A stretch of DNA of 64,000 nucleotides, taken from the NCBI GenBank assembly GCA_037044905.1, contig JBAOKB010000058.1:124001-188000 (forward strand). The letters run 5' to 3'. The notes under the pieces are model-generated. The model saw only the letters and a list, made by a program, of their open reading frames with translations. It searched no databases and had not been told where the DNA came from. Numbering within the stretch: position 1 is the first letter of the stretch; every line of letters begins with the position of its first letter. The stretch is from Hortaea werneckii. Taxonomy: Eukaryota > Ascomycota > Dothideomycetes > Mycosphaerellales > Teratosphaeriaceae. The position numbers and the translations under genes are program-made. This document shows positions 52,247 to 63,962 of this stretch, one piece after another.

Positions 52247-53494
52247 GTTGTTTTTTTGGGAAAGATTGACAGAATATGGAGCGTTTAGTAAAGACTGTGA
52301 GCTTCTCGATCTGTATGATGTTCCAAGTCAAGTGGTGCCGATAGGTTTGAGCCGGTGGATATAGTCTTCTCGGACTCGACCTAAATTGATATGGGAGATG
52401 ATTGGAAAATGTCTAGAACAACAAAATGCGGGGGCCTTTGACCGGTACTTATACTTCCTTTCCCTTTCCAAAAACACAGCTTGCGGTATTTTCGCATCTG
52501 ACCCAAAATGAGGCTGTGCAGCCACTTGAGGTCAGGTGGGCAGTACGATAATCCTTCTAGAAGCGGATGAATAAGAAGCTTTCTCTCAAGCCATTTTAGA
52601 GGGGGAGCACTGCCCCCCGCCTTCACCATACAGAAACCATACAAGCAACCATCGAAGCGAGATTGTAGGTCCAAGCGCAAAATTGCACTATTTGCGCCTC
52701 TTCACTTGTGATAATTGTAGTAAGTCTAATCTTAGAGAAGACCGAGATTCCTGGAATGAAAAAGAGAAAAGGAAGACGAAAATGAAAAAAAAAAAAAAAA
52801 AGGAAAGGAAGGGCGGGGCGGGGCAGATGATGGTTGTAACCCAAAGGGAGGGTGAGAGACAGGAGACAACGGGGACCTCTAGGACCCCAAAGAAACCCCA
52901 GAGACCCCCAGTGAAGCCCCAGTGAAACCCCAAGACCCCAAAGAGACCCCAAGAAACCTCACTTCCTCCCCTTCCTCCGAGCCACATGAAAGGGTCGGAT
53001 AACACCACAGCGGCATTTAGGCCGGAAAGACCCAAAGGGAAGATAGGGCTGGGACGAGACTTGTGAATATAGAGTAAGTTACAGATGCAGATGAACGACG
53101 GGAGGCCAGCGGGGAAGCCGCAGGACCCCAAAGGAACTCCTAACCCCCAAAGATACCCCAAAAGATAAACCCCAAAGAAACTCCAAAGAAAGCCCCAAAC
53201 AAGCTCCAAAGAAAATCCCCAGGGAACCTTCCCTCTTCTCTTCTCTCCCCACCCCAAAACGGAGCAATGGCAAGGCCGTAGAAAAATCAGAAAGCCAAGA
53301 AAAAGCAAGAAAGCGGGAAAAAGAAAAGAGGCGAAGAAAATGACCAGAAGAAAACGAAAACAAAGATTTCTACGATGAGTCTTTTCCCCCTTTCCCCCCC
53401 ACACTCACCCACCATCCCCATTTCTAAAGGGGACGCAGACAGGGGTCCCACATCATCCATTCATCCATCCATCTATCTATCCCACTTTTCTACC
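52247..53494. other. Intergenic low-complexity region, 1.2 kb
   Basis: This contains a 17-bp A run (52785-52801) and the degenerate CCCCAAAG-type repeats listed separately. Its minus-strand frames of 94-238 codons are low-complexity (Phe/Leu/Gly-rich) translations of those repeats and are not called. No gene was seen. It holds the terminator of the LIM-RhoGAP gene and the promoter of the 87-aa gene. Confidence 0.5.
52865..53225 (+). repeat. Degenerate CCCCAAAG/ACCCCAGAG-type tandem repeats
   Basis: Two blocks (about 52865-52960 and 53122-53225) consist of imperfect units of 8-17 bp such as accccaaag, accccagag and aaactccaaag. The strand is rich in A and C, with almost no T. The intervening 160 bp is not repetitive. 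The pattern is that of an old minisatellite or polypurine/polypyrimidine-type expansion. Confidence 0.7.
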
Positions 53495-56400
53495 CTAAGC
53501 AACGCCCATAGCCCTCTGCTTATCATAATTCCCAGCCCGCATACCACCACCACCACCACCACCACCACCACCAGCACGACTGGGACTCCCACCTTGCTGT
53601 TGCTGTTGCTGTTGACCTGCACCTCCACCTCGTCTCTGACCCTCCTCACTCCACCGCCCTTGTCGTGGCTGGGCATGAGAAGAGAATTTGCCGGGAGAGG
53701 AGGAAGAAGTGGTAGGTTGTTGTTGTTGTCCTCCACCACCGCCATCCCTCTGCTGCTGTTGGTGGTAATCGCTCTGCACATGGCGGACCGAGCTTTCGTT
53801 CTGCCAGGCATTCTGCATATAGGGATCGGTATCGACTCTCGTGGCCACAGGCCGGGAGGGGTTCGTGGGGTCCGAGGAAGAAGATGAGTTATTGTTGTGA
53901 TTGTTCGGCGTGGTATTGCTCCCGTAGTGATGCTGCTGGGTACCGTAGTGGGTCATGGCGCCGACCGGGGTGTTGGTAGAGGGACCGCCGCCGGCGACGG
54001 CGCCGCGGGTCGGCGGGGGAGGGTGCACGGCGTTGACGGTGGGGGCCTTGGCGCGGTCGCCGTAGCGGCGCAGGATCTCCTTGGTGGTGATTTCGGCGTT
54101 GTTGCTGAAGAGGGTGGAGTCGTTGAGGATGAGGGCGAGGTCTTCGGGAACCTGTGCGGGGAATTTTTGTTAGTCGTCTGATTCCATTCTTTGTTCCGTG
54201 AGGTTCAAGGGGAAGGTGAACCCAGTAGAGGGGTCGGGAGAAAGGCACTCGCTCCCCTAAATAAAAAAAATCATGACTTACCTCACACATACTCTCATTA
54301 CACTCAATCAGACTATGCACAGCCTCGATAGCCAAGAAGCTATCATCGACCGGCACATTCTCCTTGCCCCGGTGCAGCACATTCGGCGTGATAACGGTAG
54401 CCAAATTATGGATATCCATCTTGCTCCCGCTCTCCTCGTCCACGTGCGAGAAGGACGAGACCCAGTTGAGGAAAGTGAACAGGATCTCCATCGTGTCGCG
54501 GTGGGCTTTGGGCAGGAGACAGCAGGTCAGATGCAGGACGCGGCGCCGGCGTTCGCTGTCCTCGATCCGCTGCGACGTGATCCAGAGTTTGTGAAGCTTG
54601 TGCGTAAGGAGCGGGTCCGGGAGTTCGCGGAGGAACTTCTTCAGCAGGGCGGCGACCTGGACGGGGTTTTCGCGGGTCAGGTCGACTTCCACGGCGCCCT
54701 TGGAGTCGATTTCTTCTTTTACGTCGTTCAGGCGTTTGATGTTGCCGTTCTTCCGGAACACGCCCTCGACCGACATGTCCATCGTCTTCATCGCGCTGAC
54801 GGCTTCCTGGACTAGACTGGGAACTTTGAGGGATCCGGGACCCACGCCATCTGTGCTCTCTTCAAAGTCGCGTTCGAGGAGTTCTTCAAGGGGAATACCA
54901 AAGATGGGACGGCCGGTTTGGGATGTGCCGCCTCGTTCGCCACCACCGCCTCCTCCACCACCAGGCTTCGTACCCCGTGCGGTTTTCTCCTTATCCCTTC
55001 GGTCCGTCTTGGGCGCGAAGGCCTTGCCGAATTTAGACCAGAAGGTAGGCCGCTTCGTTTCGATGAGGTCGAGCAATTCCTCTTGGTTGAAGTGACCTTC
55101 AAGTAAGGGTTCCATAGACAAGACGGCAACGTGACGAACGATGAAGTACTCAAGCGCCGTAAGCTCGGAGAAGTACCGCTTCGTCCCTGCAGGTCTGGCT
55201 TGGCCTGGCTCACCACCTGCCGCTGCGGCGGCTGCGCCATGCGGTCCTGCTAATCCTCCCGGAACATTCCTACTGCCATCCTGTCCAGACGCGGCTGCGG
55301 CTATCGCATCGAAATCGTTTGGTCCATGACTATGCCGACTGCCACCGTTCACAAGCCGTGGCCGAGGTTCTTGAGGAATCATAGGCTGGCGGGCGAATTT
55401 GGAGGCGTTGGGTCTCTGCTCTCGTGTTTGCTGGGCTTGGACAATCCGCGGAATATCATCAAGGGTCATAGTGTCCTGGCGACCAAATGTGAGTTGGGTG
55501 ATAGGCGCACCAGCTGCGTCTTTGTCCTCCACGATTTGGAAAGTGCCTGTGCGTCGCTTCTGCTGCATGCTAGAAGCGCCACCAGCAGCACCACTGCCGC
55601 CAGCGCTTCCAGTCTCAGCACCGTCAGAGCTGGAAGGGCGCATGCCCTCAGGTCCGTCGATAATGCGGGACTTCCTCACATTCTTCCCCGCATTGCTGAC
55701 CATCTTGTCCATCCTTGTACTCCTCAGGCGGCGAATGTCACCCATCGTGTCTTCGTACCTCGCACCCTCTTCTCTTCTCCTCACACTGCCAGAGCTCCTA
55801 CCTGCATAGCTCCTCGAGCGAGTGTTGCTCCTCAACAGCCCTGGAGGATCACCGCCTTCGCTGCTCTTAGGCGTATGTCCTTCTCGAGAGTCATAGCCCG
55901 CAAGGTTTGGATCATCACTCGTATGCGGCAACGCACCACTCGTTCGTAGAGTAGCCAGCAGTCGGGCGTGCGCTACCCGCAAGAGGTGGACATACTGCTG
56001 TAACCGACTCACAGAGGTGAAGCCGCCCGCCTGCGCGGCGCGAGGTGCATGAGCCTCACACCACACCATACCCTTCCCGAAACCCTCATCGTCGCTCTCC
56101 TCCGTCCATTTCGCCAATCCTTCGGGATCGGCGGAAAGATCTCGTCCGCACTTGGTGCAGCTCAGACACTGGGTGTGCAAGACCCAAGACGACCAGGCCG
56201 CTGACGGGGATCCAGCGTCTTTCCTCTCCCCCTGTTCTCTACTACTGCTCCTCCTCCTAAAACACTTATCCTCAACCGCCTTCGCGCAGACTGCACACGT
56301 ATCCGCGCTCTTATCGACGTACCCCTGCTCGCCCACGACCAATAACGCCCCACCAAGTCCATTGATGGCCAGCTGATTATCCTTCAGGCCTTCCCCTTCC

Positions 56401-57990
56401 AGAATGTCGTCGAGTCGACTGATATCCCTGAGGAAAGCCTCCAGCCCCTCAGCTGAAGCCGTTTCCCGCTCCAACTTCAATGCACCGGAAAGACAGATCC
56501 GAATCATCAGCTTGAGGTAATGCGCAAGTCCGGTCACGAGGGAGAGAAGCTCCTGCGTGACGCCTAACCGTCTGACACCAGTCTCCTGAGATTCCGCCAG
56601 AAGTTGGAAAAAGGCTACGACCTTCTTACACAGCAGTTTCGCTTCACGGGAGTAGCTGAGTCCCGGGTGGACGATGGTGTCGAAGGTTCGGACTACACCT
56701 CCCGCACCCCTGCCGCCGCCTTCGGCCGGTTTGGGGCCGCCGGGCGCATTGGGACGGTTTTGGAGACGGCGATCGAGATCGTCGGCTGCGGCGAAGAGGA
56801 GGTCGACGTGCGTGATGAATTTCTTGGCCGCGACGACGCCGTCCATGTATGCGCCGTTGCTCACGTGCAAGAGCATGTCGGAGATGCAGGTCGCGCTCTT
56901 CTCCTCGAAGGTGGAGAGGGTCTGCCAGATCCAGTGGACTTTGCCCTCGACCTTCTCCTCTTCGGTGCGCACGACGCGGCGGAGTTCTTCAGACGCTTCC
57001 GATGCCTCCATGTCCTCCTCAGCACGCTTGGCTTCCGTTTCGCGGTCTTCGGCTTCATGGAGTGGAGGTTTGTTCGGAGTCGGGGCGTGTAGGCGCACAT
57101 TCCAGTATTTGTGGATCATGTAACATTCGGGATGCCAATGTTGGACGCCACCGTTGCGGAAGATCTCGACGAACTGCTTGAGGATGGCGGTCCCACAGCC
57201 GTTGCATTTCTGAGCGAACCGTGTGCTATAGTGGTAGTGGCAGTAGACAGACCCTTCGTGTTCGTAGTAGGAGTCGGAGGCGCCGAAGACAGTAGGGCAG
57301 ACGGAGCAGGTGAAGTGTTCGATGTGGTACTTGCGGTCGAGAGCGGTTATGTAGGAGCCGCGAAGGGCGCCGCCGCAAGCAAAGCAGAGGAGGTCGAGCC
57401 GTCGGAAGTAGTCGGTCTCGCAGAGTGGGTATTGGTTTGGAGGTTGGTCAGGAACGGGAAAGAATTTAGAGGCGACGATCTTGTCGCAGTCCTGTACGGG
57501 GTTAGAGTCAGCGAGACGGTCTCTTGGAGGGTGCGTGGAGGGTTTGATGGGGTGGTCGTCGAAAAGGGGCTAGAAGAGGTGAAGGCTGAGGGAGACGCAC
57601 ATGGCAAGTAAAACACTCCAAATGGTACGTATCACCCAATGCCCGGACGAACTGGCCGGTCAGATGACGCTGGCACTTGCCGCAGATACGCTGACCAGAC
57701 GGCCTCCTGCCTTTCTCCCGCGTCCTCTCGCGCGGCGTCTGGCCCGGCTCGGGGGTTGATGTTCCTCCACTCCCATCCGTATCTCTCCGCGGCGGCGGGG
57801 GTCGTGATGCATCGAGATGGTCTTGTGGTCGGTGGGCGAGTGGAGGGTGTGAGACGGTGGATTCACCATTCGAGAGCGCCGAGGGTTCGGCGTAGGTGGG
57901 TTGGTCGCCGTCGTAAAAGGAAGTTGCAGTGTTCCCATCGCTAGTTGCGCTGCCGGCGGGCATGCGCTGATCTTCGGATGGGAGACCCAT
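53495..57990 (-). CDS. LRG1: LIM-domain Rho GTPase-activating protein (Lrg1 type)
   Basis: Three exons: 57990-57601, 57491-54282 and 54151-53495 (introns of 109 and 130 nt), 1418 residues. I chose the ATG at 57990 (MGLPSEDQR); the frame upstream has only a TTG. LIM 1 (CGKCQRHLTG ... CFTCHDCDK) is split by intron 1 and restored by the join. LIM 2 (CFACGGAL ... FTCSVC) and LIM 3 (CNGCGTAI) follow, then a further LIM near residue 525 (CAVCAKAV ... CLSCTKCGRDL). The RhoGAP domain at about 995-1205 has the arginine finger in GVFRKNG (Arg about 1043), ALLKKFLRELPDPLL and the ATVITPNVL motif. The tail is rich in Gln, Gly and Asn. Yeast Lrg1 down-regulates Rho1 in glucan synthesis and cell fusion; the same role is inferred. 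Confidence 0.9.
53542..53573 (-). repeat. Trinucleotide run encoding poly-glycine in the LIM-RhoGAP tail
   Basis: The plus strand has consecutive ACC units, read on the minus strand as GGT glycine codons. Other homopolymer-coding runs (Gln, Gly) lie nearby at about 53600-53770. They are inside the disordered C-terminus, so length change would be tolerated. Confidence 0.85.
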
Positions 57991-59434
57991 CTTGCTACGG
58001 GTCTCCCCTCGCTGTCCTCGCTGGATATGGCCTGTCGGTCCTGTCTCCCCTTCCAATGCACGTCTTGCACACCACGTGATGTCAGGGCCTTGATCCGACT
58101 GCAGCAGGGTGTTGCGATAGGCGCGCTGTCTCTCGCGGGGGTCGAAGCGAAAGGATACGGTCTTGCGTGTGCCTATCTCGTACTCTTCCCACCCTAGACT
58201 TCAATAGAGTCTCCCCATCAAAGCCGGCTCAGGTCCATCCAGCCAGTTCGCGCCCAATTGCAAGCGTCAGGGTGGCTCGCTCACTGACTGACGACTGACT
58301 GAGTGACGTTCGCGCCAAAGTCGAATCTGAAACGTCGGGGGGGGGAAGGCAAGGCGCGTTGTGCAGCGGTGGTCCAGGAATAGCTCGGTAGTGTCCTGGA
58401 GGTATCGAATCCGCCTCGGACGGATGCAGCAGCGACGCAGCAATACTTTGTTGCGCTGCAGACGGCCGAGGACGTAGGTATGTAACAGCGGTCCAAATAG
58501 CGAATGTGTGTTTGGATGAAGGGTGCTGTCTGTGTGTGTGTGTATGGGTGGATGTGTTGGCGCCCGCTACTGGACGGTGTTCACTGCCTGACTCGTGCGG
58601 TCGGACTCGTGGAATGCGAAACGCAGACGGGAGTGTCCAGCGAGCGAGTCTCGCCCGTCTCGCCAGTCGGGAGTCTTGTGGACTGTGGATGCTTTTCCTT
58701 CTTCGCCTCGCCGTCTCTTCTTTTGGCTCACCCAAACCACTTCTCAGCAGTCATACAGTAAGAATACTCACCTTGCCACGTGACGAGTGAGTGAGACGTA
58801 AGAAATAGCCCTTCTCTGCGTATATCGCACACCGTGTGAATGACAACACGGCAAACCCCCGTCTTCGGACAGCTGCTCCTCGGCCAGGCCAAACTCTAGT
58901 ACTCGATTAAGGAAGCACACTAAACTCTACTCCGCGCTGTCACTGCTGCTACTGTGCTGCATGCGCGCTACAGACAGTAGTACAATAGTCTTCCAAAGTT
59001 CCCTACTGCCAAATCAAAATATTGGTTGATCACAAGCAATTCGACCGGACTTGATTTGACGCCATTATCCCGTCAACTCACTCAAAGACGAAATGACATT
59101 GCCCTACACGTCGCCATCCTGAGCTCCTTCATTGTTGTTACCATCATCACGAATATCTCTTGTCCTCGTCCAAGGAATACATATATCCGTCCGCTATTAC
59201 CACGGAATTGATTAATCCCGAATCAAACTAGAAGCGGCAGAACAGCGGGAAGCGGCTCCGCAAACTTCGAACCTTGGAAACGGGGAAGGTCTCGCGGGTC
59301 GTACCTGCGTCGGACACTATCCGTCCATCCATACCGTCCACCTACCGGACCCAAAACATCCGGACATCCACACAAGACCTCCCTCACCACCACCATCATC
59401 TCCCAAGCACCAACCCCATAAGACACCCCCAACC
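57991..59434. other. Divergent intergenic region between LRG1 and RPB4, 1.4 kb
   Basis: This holds both promoters. A run of nine G (about 58338) and a GT-rich stretch (58530-58546) are present. Open frames of 60-180 codons have no motifs. The minus-strand frame directly upstream of the LIM-RhoGAP ATG continues to 58056 but has no ATG. Confidence 0.45.
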
Positions 59435-60111
59435 ATGGCCGGCCCAAACACCACGCACATCCCGAACCTCTCGCGCCGGCGCCCGCAGCCCTCGGGCGAC
59501 GAAGAAGCGACTTCGCAGCTGAAACTAGGCGACATGGACGCGACGCCCGCGCTGTCCGTGGCCGAATGCAAAGTCCTACTCGACCAGCTCGCCTCGCGAC
59601 AAGGCGCGCGCCCGACTTCCCAGAGCGACGTCTACGTCAAGACGCGCGAGTACGTGGATGTGTTTGCGCGGTTTAAGGACCCCAAGACGGTGACGCAGGT
59701 GGATGCTATTACGGCGGGGCTGCTGGGCAGGGGGTTGGGGCATTATGAGCGGGCGCAGTTGGGTAAGTCGTACTCTTTTTGGGGGCGGGGGAGGGATGTG
59801 ATGTGCGGGGGGGACGAACAAGAGGAAGAGAGTACGAGCTTTTTCCTGGGTGAGGGCAGGGGAAGGATACACGCAATCCTTCAGCAGATCTCTGCCTTGG
59901 GTCTCTCTCTTCATCAGGCGAAAGGGTCGCTCGAGAACTTTCAAACCACTAGTTCATGCTGACATTCTCTTTTTCTCACTTTGTAGCCACCCTCTGCTGC
60001 GACACCCCGGACGAAGCACGCACCCTGATCCCCAGCCTCGAGACCAAATTATCCGACGACGAACTGCAGGATATCCTCAATGACATCTCCAAGCTACGGG
60101 ACTTTTCATAA
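59435..60111 (+). CDS. RPB4: RNA polymerase II subunit Rpb4
   Basis: Two exons, 59435-59762 and 59987-60111, around a 224-nt intron that is long for this window. The product has 150 residues. The N-terminus is polar (MAGPNTTHIPNLSRRRPQPS); then LKLGDMDATPALSVAECKVLL, YVKTREYVDVFARFKD and AITAGLLGRGLGHYERAQLA form the Rpb4 core. Exon 2 completes it with TLCCDTPDEARTLIPSLETK and a final helix ELQDILNDISKLRDF. The join G|CC restores the usual QLATLC segment. Rpb4 with Rpb7 forms the Pol II stalk and acts in transcription and mRNA decay. A G-rich patch (ggggggg near 59805) lies in the intron. The Rpb7-like Pol III partner Rpc25 is 50 kb away in this same window, without implied linkage. Confidence 0.92.
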
Positions 60112-62245
60112 AGGAGTGGTGCCCCTCTTTCACTCGTTGGCCGGTTGGTGGGGAGAGACAGCGGGGAATCCTCCCTCCAAGCAAAAATCCGGTTTCACAG
60201 TGGGTGTACATTTGGTCCCTCCCCCGAGCCTTGAAGGGTGATCGGTCTAGAGAACATGCGGGGGCGGGAAAAAAGCCGTCTTGCATCTCGGTCGAGACGT
60301 TCCCCCTTTGTATGGCGATTGTTCTTACTGTTTTGCGGTGGAGTGGGAGGATGAGAAAATGAAACCTCCCCGCCCAGAAGTAGGAAGTGAAAGAGGAGAA
60401 AAGGGGAAGTGGTTGGGCTTTGAGTTGCTCCTTTTGGGGACAGTCTTGTTGTTTCAGCGCGGAGTTGGTTCGGGTTGCTTTAGATCTTTGATGTCGTCCG
60501 GGGGTTCGTAAGATGACGGGGAAAGGGCAAAGGAGGCTGGGTTCGCTAGATGATTTGCGAGGGTTTCGAGCAGCAGGTGAAGGTCTTGGTGGTGGTCACG
60601 TAGTCATGAACGAAGCACTCTAGGTTACGATGGGCATTCTGATCCTGTTCGAGCCAGTATGAAGGACTTCCTTATTTTTTACACTTGCTGTCTTTCTATG
60701 AACTCTTTGCCGCCTCTTTTGCGCTGTTCTCTTAGTCTCTCTCCGCGACATGCTCGTTCCGCTTTTTCGTGGCTACTGTTCGCCTTCCTTCTCATGGTAT
60801 CATCGCAGAGAATATCACGATGCTTTGCTAGCAGACAGCCCGCCTGCTTTGCATTCTTCGGGACTTGGAGATTTGAATGTAGTCAAGCATTTCTCTGAGG
60901 TTGTATTTCTTGTACGGTGTGCTAGATGGTCGAGTGTTGTCGGTGACAGTCATGTACACGTATGGAAACATACATTGTTGTACCCCCCCCCCCCCCCCCC
61001 CCCCCCAACTACAGTACTCATCGAATACTTCTGCCACAGCGGACAGTCCTTAGATGGACTGCCAAAAGTGACTTCACACAAGCCAATGGACATAGAAACA
61101 TAATTTCTGATTGCAGTCTCTCTTCACCACTCTTATTGGCATGTTATGTCAACAGGTGGCACGAGTTCAGGTGATTGTATTCCCAGTTGGTCTCCCGCGA
61201 TCCCCAACACGAACCCCAACCCTAACCCTTGACAGATTCAAGAGCAGCTGGAAGGGCAAACTGCTGGTGGAGGTAGTAGGTATGTCATAACAAGCTTTAG
61301 GCGACTGTCACACTCTGCAGTCCCCTGCATTACAACCATCATCAACTTGCATTAGCTAAGGAACCATATGCCTTCGCTAATTCTCCGTAAATACATACTC
61401 GCATCACAAGTCTCCCCGCTTCATCAAGCTTCACGTGAGCTATCTGAATTGCGCCTTTTCAGCCTGTTATTAAGCGAACTCCTGCCGCTGTCCGCCCATC
61501 AACCCCTCGCGTCGATCCTCCACACCGGTTCATCAAATCAAACTTCCCACAGGGGCAAATCTCCGCCCGTACGCTAGGAGATTGTGGACACGATGGTTGG
61601 ACCCTTCCTCTTGCGAGATTGGTCGCCTTGGTTGCTGGAATACCCTTTTGACCCGAAATGGTTAAGATCGCATAGTGGGCAGAAGGGTTGCTATGTTTAC
61701 CCGGCAACGCCGGATGAGTACAGGCATATTCAACATGCTGGCGTTCTGTAGCAGACTACAGATCATTCCGGAAAATCGCAAAAACAAAGTCCACGGTGCG
61801 GGTGCCTGCAGAGCCGCATGCAAGGGGCAGTTGACAGCCGGCAGACTCTCCAAAGGGTCAGCACTACTGAAAGGAATGCCGAGGAAGGATTTCTGGTATG
61901 GAGGGAAGTGGTCCGTGTGCCGCCATTTCGACCACCCAGAGGGCAGCCAGAACGCCTTACCGTCCACGCGATCTCGCGCCGGCGCCACCCACTTCCAACC
62001 GTTCGCCCTTCGCCAGACGCAAATGACATATGTGGTTGCTAGCTGGTAGGCCCTCCCCTGGGGTCCAGAGGCGAATGGTCCCAAAATGGGCATATAATAA
62101 TACCTTTAGCCTCTGCGCGCAATGAGGACGAGTCGCTTCTGATATTCTCTGCCATAGCATTCCTTTGTGAAAGTCAACTTCTTCCAAAGCCGTACATCTA
62201 TTTGCTCACATTTCTGTCTAACACCCATTATAAACAACCAGCAAT
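60112..62245. other. Intergenic region, 2.1 kb
   Basis: This is the largest gene-poor stretch in the window. It contains a 24-bp C run (separate entry) and a short telomere-like CCCCAACCCTAACCCT at about 61206-61230. Overlapping open frames on both strands lie at 61660-62093 (143 codons minus, 124 plus), with no motifs and no clear gene. The last 40 bp before 62246 is the leader of the Kre9-like gene and includes ATTATAAAC. Confidence 0.4.
60983..61006 (+). repeat. Homopolymer of 24 C
   Basis: An uninterrupted C run in intergenic DNA, directly followed by AACTACAG. It is long for a fungal genome and prone to replication slippage and to sequencing or assembly error, so its true length is uncertain. 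Confidence 0.9.
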
Positions 62246-63114
62246 ATGTCTCCACGTTCTTTCGCTATTACGCTTCTCAGCGCGCCCCTCCTTGCCCTCG
62301 CGCAGAATGCCTTCAAGATCCCTGAAGCAGGCCTCTCCGCCACTGGTGGCCAGCCTCTGGACCTCCAGTGGAACCCTACGACCGATGGAACCGTCACTCT
62401 GATTTTGAGGAGCGGTAGCAGCAACAACCTGAACGAAGGCACTGTCATCGCCAGTAAGTCATTCACGCTAATATGACCAGCCTATCCGAACATGGTGTCT
62501 AACAAGTCGCAGACTCCATCGAGAACAGTGGCTCCTACACTTGGACTCCTTCCAACGACCTCACGCGCGGCTCCGACTACACGGTGGAAATTGTCTCAGA
62601 CGAAGACCCTTCCGTGACCAACTACACGCCATACTTTGTGCTCGACACCGACACCACCGTGGCCAAGAGCACCTCCGAGGTAAGCCTGGGCGCAACCTCC
62701 GCTGCACCGGACCTCTCGACCGCGAGCCCGACAGGCTCAGCCACTAGTCTGCTGGACACCACCGCCACCAGCGACTCCGAGTCCACCAGCGCCGCCACCA
62801 CCACCGATGAATCCTCATCCCAGACCACCAGCATGCCCTCCTCCGGCACCTCCTCGGGCAACATGATGATGACCAGCTCCGGCATGACCATGATGACCGG
62901 CACCTCAAGCATGACGACCGGCACCTCCACCAACTCGGACACCTCCACCACCGCCACCTCCTCGGACGCCTCCTCCACTGAGTCCTCGTCCGCCGCGGCT
63001 TCCACCTCAGTCGCCAACCTGAACGACGAGAACGGCGCAGGCGCGCTGAAGATCTCCGGCGCCGCGCTCGCCGGTCTCGCCGCCGCTGTCGCTCTGGGCG
63101 CTTTCGCTTTGTAG
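62246..63114 (+). CDS. Second Kre9/Knh1-like GPI-anchored cell-wall protein
   Basis: Two exons, 62246-62453 and 62513-63114, around a 59-nt intron (gtaagt ... cgcag), giving 269 residues. It has a signal peptide (MSPRSFAITLLSAPLLALAQ) and a Kre9/Knh1-like Ig domain at about 20-125: FKIPEAGLSATGGQPLDLQW, VTLILRSGSS, SYTWTPSNDLTRGSDYTVEI, TPYFVLDTD. A long Ser/Thr stalk has MMMTSSGMTMMTG-like methionine clusters, and the hydrophobic C-terminus (ALAGLAAAVALGAFAL) acts as a GPI signal. It is related to the gene at 23.3 kb but strongly diverged, with the intron at a different place in the domain. The same general role in wall beta-glucan is inferred. Confidence 0.85.
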
Positions 63115-63280
63115 ATTGACTTTTCCTTCATCGATCCGGCTGGGAAAATCCCATTTGTGGGGAAATGCACTCAAAGCTGAGCTGTTCCAGGGAATTGGGA
63201 AGAAAGGCTTGTATAAGTCCTTGACGGGGATGGGGTTGTCCGAAGGGCACTTGTAAGCTGATTGCGATCAAAAGGAAACG

Positions 63281-63391
63281 AAAAAAAAAAAAAAAAAAAA
63301 AAAAGGAAAAAAAGAAAAAGAGGAAAGAAAAAGAAAGAAAGAAACGGAAGGAGATGAGAGGAGATGAGAGGAGAGGGAGAAGAAACCCCCA
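63281..63391 (+). repeat. Poly-A run and polypurine tract
   Basis: Twenty-four A, then GA-rich sequence with repeated aaagaaa and agatgagagg units, nearly free of pyrimidine for about 110 bp. Such tracts can form triplex or nucleosome-free DNA; no function is shown here. Confidence 0.85.
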
Positions 63392-63493
63392 ACGATACCC
63401 AAAGAGAGTAAGGATTGTACTATTACCAATCTAAATCCATTGACATCCCCCTCCCCACGATTTCCTTTTTCCTTCTTCCTTTCCTTTCCCTGG

Positions 63494-63512
63494 CCCCCCC
63501 CCCCCCCCCCCC
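63494..63512 (+). repeat. Homopolymer of 19 C
   Basis: An uninterrupted C run after a pyrimidine-rich stretch (ctttccttcttcctttc). Its length is uncertain for the same technical reasons as the run at 60983. Confidence 0.9.
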
Positions 63513-63962
63513 AAAAATTCACCCGGCAAACTATCACCCACTCTGCAGAGAAGAGCTCGTACGATCGTGCGTTTGTTGCTAAGCCGGGCTGCCTGCGCGT
63601 AGCCGCTCACCCACCAGCGGCGCCCGTTTGCATGACGAACGCATTCCGTCCCCTTCATCGCCGATCCCGCTTTGGGGAGGGGAGGATTCACTATCACATG
63701 CAAAGCGTGAAGGGAAGAAAGTGGCAAGTCCGCAGGTGAAGGTTCCGTTGTTTGCCGTCGGATTTCTTGTCAGAGACGTGCTGCGTTTGCTACTGCGACG
63801 ACTCACTCTCTCTCTCGCTTGTCATCAACCGCCTTTTCCTCTTATAAGGGTTCAGCTTCGGTTGGAGATCGTGAGGACTCGACAATAATTGTTTGGAAGA
63901 CGGACTCGCGCGATTTGCAGCTGCTGTTCGTGGACCTACGAGACTGATACGAGGAGCTCAAG

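Larger units (their letters stand above)
63115..63962. other. Intergenic low-complexity region, 848 bp
   Basis: This contains a 24-bp A run followed by about 85 bp of almost pure purine (63281-63391) and a 19-bp C run (63494-63512). Its open frames of 70-180 codons are translations of these simple sequences or antisense shadows of the upstream gene. The last 300 bp should hold the promoter of the gene at the window end. Confidence 0.5.

Noticed and set aside
52688..53404. 238-codon minus-strand frame, Phe/Leu/Gly-rich, with membrane-like stretches
   Set aside because: It is a translation of the A-run and the CCCCAAAG repeats; other frames are equally open and there is no family motif.
54273..54815. 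180-codon plus-strand frame within the LIM-RhoGAP gene
   Set aside because: Antisense shadow of the RhoGAP domain.
61206..61230. Telomere-like CCCTAA repeat
   Set aside because: Only about two units, in the middle of ordinary genes; not a telomere or clear interstitial telomeric block.
61662..62093. 143-codon minus and 124-codon plus frames overlapping each other
   Set aside because: No motif, no support for one strand over the other, and no splice sites joining them to other exons.
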